Positions 1 through 7,605 of a stretch of DNA of 62,851 nt are shown here, one piece after another. The notes beneath the pieces are model-generated. The model did not search any database, was not told the origin of the DNA, and was given only the letters and a program-made list of their open reading frames with translations. A program made the translations under genes and the position numbers. The first letter of the stretch is position 1; each line of letters begins with the position of its first letter. The DNA comes from CAZKHG01 sp964552655. Lineage in GTDB: Bacteria; Bacteroidota; Bacteroidia; Bacteroidales; Tenuifilaceae. The stretch is taken from assembly GCA_964552655.1 (NCBI GenBank), contig CAZKHG010000017.1, positions 1 to 62,851 on the forward strand. Reading direction: 5' to 3'.

Positions 1-837
1 AACAACGTATTCCTTGGCAACTATGCAGGATATAACGCTGATGTCAGCAATAAGCTGTATGTAGCTATTGCCTCAGGAACACCTTTGATCTGGGGAGATT
101 TTTTCACCAAGCAGGTAAGCCTTGGAACAACTACGCCAACGGCCATGTTCCAGGTTAACAGCACCGATGGGACTACACCACCTGTTATGTTCCAGAATAG
201 CGGAACAACAGCTTTCTATGTTGCAACCACTGGCAGGACTGGTATTGGAACTACAGCCCCAAATTCGAAGTTACACGTCAATAGTGCAGCTGGCGAAGAT
301 GGATTAAGAGTTCAAATAAACGGAACTACCAAATTATTGGTTGATGCTGATGGTAATGTTGGAGTAGCTACAGCCTCTCCAACCCAAACCCTTGATGTAA
401 ATGGCAATGCAAGATTTAGATCAATTGCATCGGATGCTTATTTTGGTGTACTGAACAGAAAGAGTGATGGCACCCTGACCACTGGTACATCTGATATACG
501 CATGAAGGAGAATATTCTCACCTTACAAAACAGCCTTGATGCTGTTTTAAGGTTAAGAGGTGTTTCATTTTATTGGAAAAAAGAACCCGAAATGGGAAAA
601 CGAATCGGTTTTATTGCCCAGGAGGTTGAAAAGGTTCTGCCTGAATTGGTATTTACAAATCCTGCAGATGGCTTTAAAGGTGTAAACTATGCAGAAATGT
701 CGGCTGTTCTTGTTGAGGCAATGAAAGAGCAAAATCTGATAATAGTTAATCAGGAAGATAAGATCAAATCCCTTGAACAGCAAATTTCTGAGCTGAGAAC
801 CCGAATGGAAGAAGTTATGAAATTAATTAACAAATAG
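1..837 (+). CDS. Tail-fibre/adhesin-like protein with C-terminal S74 chaperone domain (5' end cut off)
   Basis: The frame is open from base 1, so only the C-terminal 278 residues are in the window; the true start lies upstream. The first part is low-complexity and rich in Gly, Thr and Asn, with repeated units of the type GIGTTxP...LHV, as in phage tail fibres and large surface proteins. From about residue 160 comes a peptidase S74 (endosialidase-type intramolecular chaperone) domain: IRMKENI, a GVSFYWKKE strand, IGFIAQEVEKVLPELV and NYAEMSAVLVEAMKEQN. In this family the domain helps a trimer fold and may then cleave itself off. The protein ends in a heptad-like helix (QEDKIKSLEQQISELRTRMEEV) suited to a trimeric coiled coil. 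In Bacteroidota such proteins are often chromosomal surface proteins rather than phage genes, and no phage gene is visible nearby. A perfect terminator hairpin follows. The domain is clear; the role of the whole protein is unknown. Confidence 0.85.
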   Translation, partial: NNVFLGNYAGYNADVSNKLYVAIASGTPLIWGDFFTKQVSLGTTTPTAMFQVNSTDGTTPPVMFQNSGTTAFYVATTGRTGIGTTAPNSKLHVNSAAGEDGLRVQINGTTKLLVDADGNVGVATASPTQTLDVNGNARFRSIASDAYFGVLNRKSDGTLTTGTSDIRMKENILTLQNSLDAVLRLRGVSFYWKKEPEMGKRIGFIAQEVEKVLPELVFTNPADGFKGVNYAEMSAVLVEAMKEQNLIIVNQEDKIKSLEQQISELRTRMEEVMKLINK

Positions 838-853
838 AATTATTCGTGAATTT

Positions 854-888
854 AAAAACCCGCAAACAACCTAGTTTGCGGGTTTTTT
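854..888 (+). terminator. Rho-independent terminator
   Basis: A perfect 14-bp stem (854-867 with 874-887) has a core ACCCGCAAAC/GTTTGCGGGT and a 6-base loop, and ends in a run of T. It lies just after the S74-domain gene. The A run on the other side may let it also end the minus-strand AroA-like gene. Confidence 0.88.
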
Positions 889-923
889 GTGTTTATAATG
901 TATTGGTTAGGGCTTAAAATAAT

Positions 924-2165
924 TTATTTAACGGTTTCCACTTTTACCCCCACTTTTTTCAGATCGTCCCAGAATGAGGGGTACGATTTGCTGGTTAGCG
1001 ATGGGTTTTCCACAAGCACCGGAGACCCGGTAATCGCAACGGGCGCAAAGGCCATCACCAGCCGGTGATCTTCCTGTGTTGAAATGGTAATTGGTTTGGG
1101 TATTCTCCTGTTGATCTTCCCGTTAAAGCAAAGCACCTCTATATCCAAATCCTTCTCCAGGGTTACCGTAGCCCCGAGCTTAGCCAGCTCCCCTTGCAGC
1201 GATTTAAACCCCTCGGAGTATTTTGATAACAGGCCGGTGATGCCCCTGAGCCTAAACGGTACTTTCAGGATAATGCAGGTGACCATGAAGGTTTGTATCA
1301 GATCGGGGTTGTTGGTAAAATCAAACTCAAATTGCTTGATTCTCCTTTTAGTACGGGTTAACCTGATCCCACTCGGAATGGCCTGGGTTTTAACCCCAAA
1401 TGGGACAAAAAGATCTTTTACCAGGGCGCAGGGCTGAACGCTATCTTCATTGAGTCCCTGAATCGTAAAATCAGCCTTTTCGGCGAAAGCAGCCATCTCA
1501 TACCAATAAGAAGCAGAACCCCAATCGGTTTCAATGTTCATGCCCTGCCCGTCATTAAACTCATGCTCAATTAAAATTTCCCCATCTTTCCATTCCGTAT
1601 TCACGCCAAGGGAGTGTAAAGCCTTTAGGGTTAGCTCAATGTATGATGATTTTATAATATGATCCTTAAGCTCAAGGATTATCGAGCTGGGTATATTGGG
1701 CGCAATCAGCAACGAGGCATTTATCATATCACCGCTAACCTTGCCTTCCACCCTTGTAAATAGGCCACGGAGGTTTTTCCCCACCACTTTTAACGGAGGG
1801 AAGCCCTCTCGCGCTTCAAACTCAATTCTGATGCCCTCTTTCCGGAGCTTTTTAACCAGGGTAGAAACAGGCCCTTTAGGTTCCTTCTCAATTCCGGAAA
1901 GCACCCAATCGCCATGAAAGTAGTTGAAAAAAGCCCGGATGTATCTTACAGCTTTTCTAAACTCACTGTTCTGCTTAATTTTATTGGTTGATATGGTGTC
2001 ATCTATTGTCTTTGCCTCTTTGGCTTCGGACACGCTTTTTGTCTCAGGTCTAGAAGAATGAATTGCTTTAAAACTGAGAACTCTCGAACTGATACTTTTG
2101 GTGGTAGTCAAAGCAATGCTACCTTCAAGGATTTTGTTACCCTTAATTAGCTCATACTTGATCAT
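924..2165 (-). CDS. Degenerate EPSP synthase (AroA) homologue
   Basis: The 413-residue protein has the length and overall pattern of 3-phosphoshikimate 1-carboxyvinyltransferase, which joins shikimate-3-phosphate and PEP in the shikimate pathway. Matches to the family are the N-terminal KSISSR (K23, S24, R28), GFPPLKV (121-127), DWGSASYWYEMAA (214-226), NPDLIQTF with the family's catalytic Asp (D288), EDHR (365-368) and TSKSYPSFWDDL (391-402). Several normally invariant motifs are gone. The NAGTxxR phosphate-binding loop is replaced by FRKAVRYIRAF near 69-79. The RP after it reads KEP (94-96). The SSQ triad reads SGDM (144-147). KETDR reads KYSEG (315-319). The loss hits mainly residues that bind PEP. 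The frame is intact, so this is not simple decay. It may be an inactive or repurposed paralogue, or a very divergent enzyme. Family assignment is strong; enzymatic function is doubtful. Confidence 0.8.
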   Translation of the reverse strand: MIKYELIKGNKILEGSIALTTTKSISSRVLSFKAIHSSRPETKSVSEAKEAKTIDDTISTNKIKQNSEFRKAVRYIRAFFNYFHGDWVLSGIEKEPKGPVSTLVKKLRKEGIRIEFEAREGFPPLKVVGKNLRGLFTRVEGKVSGDMINASLLIAPNIPSSIILELKDHIIKSSYIELTLKALHSLGVNTEWKDGEILIEHEFNDGQGMNIETDWGSASYWYEMAAFAEKADFTIQGLNEDSVQPCALVKDLFVPFGVKTQAIPSGIRLTRTKRRIKQFEFDFTNNPDLIQTFMVTCIILKVPFRLRGITGLLSKYSEGFKSLQGELAKLGATVTLEKDLDIEVLCFNGKINRRIPKPITISTQEDHRLVMAFAPVAITGSPVLVENPSLTSKSYPSFWDDLKKVGVKVETVK

Positions 2166-2322
2166 AAACAGATATGTGTAAATAGTCCCTTAAAAAGCCA
2201 AATTTAACAATTTGACGATAATATCAACCATATTTTCTTCAGGTCATCAGTGTGGATGGAAATTATTTAATATATAACAGTATTTCAATTACATACATTA
2301 TAGATAAAAGTTATATATTTGA

Positions 2323-2352
2323 TTTGATTTATAAGTGTAAACAATAATTTTG
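2323..2352 (+). promoter_or_regulatory. Bacteroidota-type promoter of the proline dehydrogenase gene
   Basis: A TTTG -33 box (2323-2326) and a TAATTTTG -7 box (2345-2352, consensus TAnnTTTG) are 18 bases apart. They lie about 45 bases before the start codon at 2397, in an AT-rich gap. Confidence 0.65.
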
Positions 2353-2396
2353 CATATTAGCAGTCCGAAATAAGAGTTTGAGAAGCAGGCAAAATA

Positions 2397-3584
2397 ATGA
2401 TATCATTCGATAATACAGAGGTTGCTTATGAAAATAAGTCCACCAGGGAGCTTCGGAAAGCCAGGGTTCTCTTTAGTATGTTTTCCACACCAAGGGCGGT
2501 AAAAATTAATAAATTATTGCTGAACCTGGCATTATTTTTTCGTATTCCAATTGATTGGATTGTAAAGCCAACTTTTTATAAACTTTTTATTGGAGGCGAA
2601 ACATCAGCTGATTGTTCATTTTATATTAAAAAATTATCCGTTCAGAATGTAAAATCCATACTTCAGTACTCAATCGAGGTTAATCAGGATCCATCGGGTT
2701 ACCAGGCTTTTTATGATGAAATCCTTCAATTGATTCAACGCTCTGCCAACAACCCCGATATCGCTTTTAATGTAATAAAACCTTCTAATCTGGTGAGCAA
2801 AGAGGTGCTATATGCTGTTGGCAAAGGATTTGAACTTAAGCCTAATGAAGTTTCTGAGTTTAGTCGATTTAGAAAATGGGTTCAGGAGCTTTGCCAGGAA
2901 TCATTCAACATACAGAAACCAATCCTTTTTGATGCCGAGGAATCCTGGTGTCAACCAGCAGTTGATGACCTGATGTTTCAAATGATGCTCAAATTCAACA
3001 CAATTCAATGCATTGTATTTTCTACCTTTCAGATGTACAGAACTGATCGTTTGAATTACCTTTTCAGCCTGCACAGGCTGGCCAAAGAGTTAGGGTTTAT
3101 ACTTGGGGTAAAACTTGTCCGGGGTGCCTATATGGAAAAAGAGCGGCAACGAGCTGAGAAAATGGGTTATCCATCACCGATTCATGAAACAAAGGCTGAT
3201 ACCGACAGGGATTTCAATGAAGCACTTAAATACATCGTTTACAATACCGAAACTATTGCCATGCTTTGCGGAACCCACAACGAGGATAGTGTAAACTTCC
3301 TGGCCTGCCTGATGGATAATTCTGGCCTTGAAGTTGATGACCCGCATATTTATTTTTCCCAACTTTATGGGATGAGCGACAACATCAGTTTTAACCTGTC
3401 GTTAAACGGGTATAACGTGGCAAAGTGCATTCCATTCGGCCCCCCAAAACTGGTCCTATCCTACCTGATCCGAAGAGTGGAGGAAAATACTGCCGTTCAG
3501 GGTCAATCAGGACGTGAATTGCAAATGATTGCCCTGGAGTTGAAAAGGAGGAAAACATCAAGAAATAAAATAAACCGGGTATAA
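2397..3584 (+). CDS. Proline dehydrogenase (FAD-dependent, monofunctional)
   Basis: The 395-residue protein has the proline dehydrogenase barrel pattern. It oxidises proline to pyrroline-5-carboxylate and passes electrons to the respiratory chain. Signatures are GVKLVRGAYMEKER (about 238-251), GTHNEDSV, IYFSQLYGMSDNISF, and YLIRRVEENT near 358-367, where the paired Arg bind the proline carboxylate in this family. The length fits the stand-alone enzyme; there is no fused aldehyde dehydrogenase and no P5C dehydrogenase gene nearby. It has its own promoter just upstream. Its stop codon is followed immediately by the ATG of the next gene, so the two are probably co-transcribed. I give no symbol because putA normally denotes the fused enzyme. 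Confidence 0.93.
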   Translation: MISFDNTEVAYENKSTRELRKARVLFSMFSTPRAVKINKLLLNLALFFRIPIDWIVKPTFYKLFIGGETSADCSFYIKKLSVQNVKSILQYSIEVNQDPSGYQAFYDEILQLIQRSANNPDIAFNVIKPSNLVSKEVLYAVGKGFELKPNEVSEFSRFRKWVQELCQESFNIQKPILFDAEESWCQPAVDDLMFQMMLKFNTIQCIVFSTFQMYRTDRLNYLFSLHRLAKELGFILGVKLVRGAYMEKERQRAEKMGYPSPIHETKADTDRDFNEALKYIVYNTETIAMLCGTHNEDSVNFLACLMDNSGLEVDDPHIYFSQLYGMSDNISFNLSLNGYNVAKCIPFGPPKLVLSYLIRRVEENTAVQGQSGRELQMIALELKRRKTSRNKINRV

Positions 3585-4088
3585 ATGAAATTCGATAACG
3601 AGAACACAGTACTCAGACTGCATGTACTAAAAATTATTTTCGCAATAATTATAGTTTCAATCATTATTTTGTTTTATACCACCACTTTCGACGACTTTAT
3701 CGAAAGAACAACAGGTGTTACCAAAAGGCCATTGCTCCTTATCATGGTTGCGGGGTATATGCTTTTCTATATCTACCATTTGATAGTAAAAACATCTTAT
3801 TTGTTTTTTAGCGATGATGGCTCAAAGATTATCATCAGATTTTATCCGGTAAGGCCCTTAAACCCGGTTAAGAGATCTATCGAGATACCTAAAAATCAAT
3901 TTTATAAATATACTATCAACCGTACATCGCTGGTTGAGGAGGTTGTTGTTTACCAGAAAGTGGGGAATAAAATATCAAAATACCCTCCATTTAGCTTAAA
4001 AGGACTCAGCAAACAGCAAAAGGATGCATTGTTTCATTCCCTGAATCAATATTCACAAGCAGTACATGATCAATCGCCTAATTTATAA
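3585..4088 (+). CDS. Small membrane protein of unknown function
   Basis: I do not recognise this 167-residue protein. It has two hydrophobic segments (about residues 10-30 and 47-66), which would anchor it in the inner membrane. They are followed by a soluble stretch with alternating strands and a C-terminal helix, an arrangement resembling small bacterial PH-like domains. The ATG directly follows the stop of the proline dehydrogenase gene, and dprA starts 20 bases after its end. It therefore lies inside a tight run of plus-strand genes, but these neighbours do not share a pathway. Confidence 0.75.
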   Translation: MKFDNENTVLRLHVLKIIFAIIIVSIIILFYTTTFDDFIERTTGVTKRPLLLIMVAGYMLFYIYHLIVKTSYLFFSDDGSKIIIRFYPVRPLNPVKRSIEIPKNQFYKYTINRTSLVEEVVVYQKVGNKISKYPPFSLKGLSKQQKDALFHSLNQYSQAVHDQSPNL

Positions 4089-4108
4089 CATCAGATTTTT
4101 CCTACACT

Positions 4109-5224
4109 TTGTCAGACGAGTCGCTGAAATATAAAATTGGAATTGAGTTGATACCTAAAGTGGGTAGCATAAGCGCTAAACGTTTAATTGCCTATTGTGG
4201 GGGTGTTGAGGCTGTTTTTAAACAGAATAAGAAATCGCTGATGAAAGTGCCTGGGATTGGGGAGGTTGTGGCAAAGGAAATTGTGAACCAGAATATTCTA
4301 GGAAGAGCCGAGAAGGAGATTGAGTTTATTATAAAATATGGAATTCGGACCTATTTTTACCTTGACCCCGATTACCCTGAAAGGCTAAGACAATGCGAGG
4401 ATGGGCCTGTGATCTTTTACTTGAAAGGCAATAAGGACATAAACCTGAACGATAGTAAGTTTATAAGCATAGTTGGAACTCGAAGCGCCACCGATTACGG
4501 CAAACAGGTTTGTGATGATATAGTGACCTCCTTGGCAGAAAAAGGGCACAACCCGGTTATAGTTAGCGGACTGGCTTATGGCGTGGATATAACCGCCCAT
4601 AAAGCAGCGATTAAAAACAATTTAGCCACAATTGCTGTGCTTGGGCATGGTTTGGATACCATTTATCCGGTAATTCATCGCAATGTTGCGAAAGAAATTG
4701 TTGAACTTGGTGCATTGATAACCGATTTTACCTCAAAAACAAAATTCGACCGGAATAATTTCATCAAGCGTAACCGGATTATAGCCGGGTTATCTGATGC
4801 CACAATAGTGGTTGAAAGTGGCCTTGAGGGCGGTGCGCTTATCACTGCCGACATTGCTACATCATACAACCGCGAAGTATTTGCCGTTCCCGGCAATATC
4901 GGGTTAAAGTATTCCAGGGGTTGTAACCAGCTTATAAAATCCAACAAAGCTGCTTTGATTGAATCGGCCGATGATATTGCCTTCCTGCTGGGGTGGGAAA
5001 CCACCAAAAAATCCAAAATGCCCAGGCAAACAAAACTTTTCCCTCAGCTGAGCCCCGAAGAGCAGGTAATTTTTGATTACCTCAAAAAAACAGGTCAGGA
5101 TACCCTTGATATTATCAGCATAAATACCAAAATGCCAGTTGCCAAAGTTTCATCAATTTTACTCAACCTTGAGTTTGCTGGCGTTGTAAAATGTAAACCC
5201 GGAAAGGTTTTTACCTTGGACTGA
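4109..5224 (+). CDS. dprA: DNA-processing protein DprA (Smf)
   Basis: DprA binds incoming single-stranded DNA and loads RecA during natural transformation. The 371-residue protein has an N-terminal helix-hairpin-helix-like part (KVPGIGEVVAKEI). Next is the Rossmann-type SMF domain (about 70-285) with SIVGTRSATDYG, SGLAYGVDITAHKAA, VLGHGLDTIYP, ESGLEGGALITADIA and VFAVPGN. At the C-terminus is a winged-helix (DprA_WH) part (about 310-371). The reading frame starts at a TTG (4109); no ATG in the same frame gives a full N-terminus, so the TTG start is inferred from family length. The gene follows the small membrane protein by 20 bases. Confidence 0.93.
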   Translation: MSDESLKYKIGIELIPKVGSISAKRLIAYCGGVEAVFKQNKKSLMKVPGIGEVVAKEIVNQNILGRAEKEIEFIIKYGIRTYFYLDPDYPERLRQCEDGPVIFYLKGNKDINLNDSKFISIVGTRSATDYGKQVCDDIVTSLAEKGHNPVIVSGLAYGVDITAHKAAIKNNLATIAVLGHGLDTIYPVIHRNVAKEIVELGALITDFTSKTKFDRNNFIKRNRIIAGLSDATIVVESGLEGGALITADIATSYNREVFAVPGNIGLKYSRGCNQLIKSNKAALIESADDIAFLLGWETTKKSKMPRQTKLFPQLSPEEQVIFDYLKKTGQDTLDIISINTKMPVAKVSSILLNLEFAGVVKCKPGKVFTLD

Positions 5225-5264
5225 ACAGAATCTGGCGTATTAAACAGTACATCGTAAATAGGCC

Positions 5265-5292
5265 TTGGAACATAATAAAATACTTAATTTTG
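5265..5292 (+). promoter_or_regulatory. Probable promoter of the TatD-family gene
   Basis: TAATTTTG (5285-5292) matches the TAnnTTTG -7 box. A TTGG at 5265-5268 could be the -33 element, but the 16-base gap is short. It sits about 20 bases before the ATG at 5314. Confidence 0.55.
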
Positions 5293-5313
5293 CACCACAT
5301 CAAATTTTGAATA

Positions 5314-6090
5314 ATGATTTTTGTTGACACCCATTCCCACCTCTATGTTCCCGAATTTGATTCCGATCGCAAAGAGGTAATTGCCCGTGCTGATGAGGTT
5401 GGGATCAAGTACCATATTCTTCCTGATATTGACTCGTCAACAACCGAGAAAGTGCTAAGTGTTTCAAGTCAATATCCTGGTAAATGTTTCCCGTTAATAG
5501 GATTGCACCCAACTTCAGTTAAAACAAATTTTGAAAAAGACCTGGAACATGTTGAACAGATGCTGGCTGATCATAAATTCTTTGGAATAGGCGAAATCGG
5601 CATTGATTTGTATTGGGACAAAACATACTTTGAACAGCAAAAGGGGGCATTCCGCCATCAGCTCAAGTTGGCAAAAAAGCATAAATTGCCCGTTGTTATC
5701 CATTCCCGCAACTCCTTCGATGAAATATTCCGCATTGTGGATCAGGAAAACGATTCTTCGTTAGCTGGTGTTTTCCATAGTTTTTCTGGGAATATTGAGC
5801 ATTACAAGCATATCAAATCCTATAAGGGTTTTAAGGTGGGAATAGGAGGTGTTGTAACCTACAAAAACGGTGGAGTTGATAAACTAATTCCGCAAATGGA
5901 ATTAGCTGATATTATTCTGGAAACTGATACTCCGTGGCTGTCCCCTGTACCAAAACGGGGCCATAGGAACGAAAGCCAAAATCTCATTTTTACCGCCCAA
6001 AAGGTAGCCGAGCTGGTTAACTTACCGCTTGAGGAAATCGCAAGAATCACAACAATAAATGCCCAAAATCTTTTTAATTTTAATACATAA
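5314..6090 (+). CDS. TatD-family metal-dependent DNase
   Basis: This is a 258-residue TIM-barrel hydrolase of the TatD family, whose members are Mg-dependent 3'-5' DNases. Metal-site motifs are DTHSHL near the N-terminus (5-10), GEIGID (about 91-96), VVIHSRN (about 127-133), GVFHSFSG and ETDTPWLSP (about 205-213). The order and length are standard. The asparaginase gene begins two bases after its stop, so the two form an operon. The name TatD is historical; the family has no role in Tat export, and the tatC gene of this genome is 46 kb away in this window. Confidence 0.92.
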   Translation: MIFVDTHSHLYVPEFDSDRKEVIARADEVGIKYHILPDIDSSTTEKVLSVSSQYPGKCFPLIGLHPTSVKTNFEKDLEHVEQMLADHKFFGIGEIGIDLYWDKTYFEQQKGAFRHQLKLAKKHKLPVVIHSRNSFDEIFRIVDQENDSSLAGVFHSFSGNIEHYKHIKSYKGFKVGIGGVVTYKNGGVDKLIPQMELADIILETDTPWLSPVPKRGHRNESQNLIFTAQKVAELVNLPLEEIARITTINAQNLFNFNT

Positions 6091-6092
6091 TT

Positions 6093-7136
6093 ATGGATTT
6101 AAACGACATCTCAATACTGATAATCTATACCGGCGGGACAATAGGTATGAAGCAAAACCCAGAAACCGGCGCATTGATCCCATTTAATTTTAACCAGATT
6201 GAAAATGAGGTGCCGGAGCTGAGGAAGTTTAATTATAAACTCGATACCATATCATTCACACCACCAGTTGATTCATCAGATATCTCTCCCGATTTCTGGG
6301 TAAAACTTGCCACCCTGATAGGTAAAAATTACCGGAACTATAATGGTTTTGTAATCCTTCACGGAACAGATACGATGTCGTTCACTGCATCAGCACTTAG
6401 CTTTATGCTCGAAAATCTTGAAAAACCGGTGATCCTCACGGGGTCCCAGCTGCCAATTGGCATGCTTCGTACAGATGGTAAAGAGAACCTGATCAGCGCC
6501 ATTGAAATAGCAGCGGCTTCAAATAACGGGCAACCTTTAGTCCCGGAGGTCTGCATCTTTTTTGAAAACAGGTTATTCCGCGGGAATAGAACAACCAAGC
6601 ACAACGCCGAGCATTTCAACGCTTTTCGTTCCGATAATTACCCGCCATTGGCCGAAGCCGGGATAAACATCAAATATAATTATGCATACATACATTACCA
6701 TACTTCCAGCAAAGACTTAACGGTTCATAAAAAGTTGAATAGTAATATCGGCGTCTTGAAACTTTTTCCGGGCATTTCTTCATCCTATGTTGATTCAATT
6801 GTTGATGCACCAAATATCAAAGCAATTGTTCTAGAAACATTCGGATCAGGGAATGCGCCAAACCTTCCATGGTTTGTGGATAAAATAAAAAATGCAGTGG
6901 ACAGGGGGATTGTGGTTTTTAATGTTACCCAATGCCATGCCGGAAGCGTTGATATGGAAAAATATGAGAATGGACTGATCCTTAAGAATGCTGGAGTAAT
7001 TGGAGGGAAAGATATTACTTTTGAAGCAGCAGTTGTAAAAATTATGTTCCTGTTGGGGAAAGGGTTAAGCGGGGAATTATTATCAACAGAATTAGCCAAA
7101 TCAATCAGCGGCGAAATTACTGTTTCGTATCCGTGA
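6093..7136 (+). CDS. ansA: Type I (cytoplasmic) L-asparaginase
   Basis: L-asparaginase hydrolyses asparagine to aspartate and ammonia. The 347-residue protein starts with ILIIYTGGTIGM, whose Thr in TGGTIG is the family nucleophile. HGTDTMSFTASALS (about 90) holds the second Thr-Asp pair, followed by PVILTGSQLPIGMLRTDGKENL. No signal peptide is present, which fits the cytoplasmic type I form. Length and motif order are normal for the family. It is co-transcribed with the TatD-family gene upstream (2-base gap). With proline and alanine dehydrogenases elsewhere in the window it points to use of amino acids. Confidence 0.94.
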   Translation: MDLNDISILIIYTGGTIGMKQNPETGALIPFNFNQIENEVPELRKFNYKLDTISFTPPVDSSDISPDFWVKLATLIGKNYRNYNGFVILHGTDTMSFTASALSFMLENLEKPVILTGSQLPIGMLRTDGKENLISAIEIAAASNNGQPLVPEVCIFFENRLFRGNRTTKHNAEHFNAFRSDNYPPLAEAGINIKYNYAYIHYHTSSKDLTVHKKLNSNIGVLKLFPGISSSYVDSIVDAPNIKAIVLETFGSGNAPNLPWFVDKIKNAVDRGIVVFNVTQCHAGSVDMEKYENGLILKNAGVIGGKDITFEAAVVKIMFLLGKGLSGELLSTELAKSISGEITVSYP

Positions 7137-7193
7137 TTTCCTATTGAATATTTTTATATTTTTACAACCTCAAATTTAGACCATTTTCAAAAA

Positions 7194-7281
7194 GGAGAGA
7201 TGGCCGAGTGGTCTAAGGCGCACGCCTGGAGAGCGTGTAACCGCCAAAAGTGGTTCATGGGTTCGAATCCCATTCTCTCCG
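7194..7281 (+). tRNA. tRNA-Ser(GGA)
   Basis: An 88-base cloverleaf has a 7-bp acceptor stem (GGAGAGA with TCTCTCC), an anticodon stem CACGC/GCGTG around the loop CTGGAGA (anticodon GGA), a long class II variable arm, and a T arm with GGTTCGAATCC-type loop. The discriminator base is G. The bases after it read CCT, so the CCA tail is not fully encoded. Confidence 0.95.
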
Positions 7282-7605
7282 CCTTCGCTCGCCTTAGTTC
7301 CGGGAAACCGGAAATAAGGCGAGTTTCACGATAACCAGCTTATCCTCATGTTGATTGAATTCTCTTCGGCGAGCTTAACATTTCCTAACATCTAGAATTG
7401 TCCATTTTTTCTTCAATTGGCCGTATTTAAACGAAACAACTTAGCGGGTAGTCTCTTAGGAATAAAACTATATCACTTTTAATTTTCGGGGGGGAGCCAT
7501 TTTATTAAAATGATAAACTTATTTTATTCTTGTTTGTTCTTGCATTATTAACAAATATGAAGTTTCAATCACTAAATTCACTATTTTTAACCACAAATAC
7601 ACAAT
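7282..7605. other. Intergenic region between tRNA-Ser and the alkaline phosphatase gene
   Basis: This gap of 324 bases holds the GAAA hairpin at its start and is otherwise AT-rich. I see no open frame with a recognisable product and no clear TAnnTTTG promoter, although the phosphatase promoter should lie here. Confidence 0.6.
7288..7323 (+). terminator. Strong hairpin with GAAA tetraloop after tRNA-Ser
   Basis: CTCGCCTTA (7288-7296) pairs with TAAGGCGAG (7315-7323), and an inner TTCCGG/CCGGAA pairs around a GAAA loop (7304-7307). It follows the tRNA by six bases. The T tract after it is short, so it may be a terminator or a 3'-processing structure. Confidence 0.5.

Noticed and set aside
1..837. 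Prophage edge
   Set aside because: S74 domains also occur in chromosomal surface proteins, and no other phage gene follows.
1084..1437. 117-codon plus-strand frame inside the AroA-like gene
   Set aside because: It is antisense to a gene with clear family motifs and shows none of its own.
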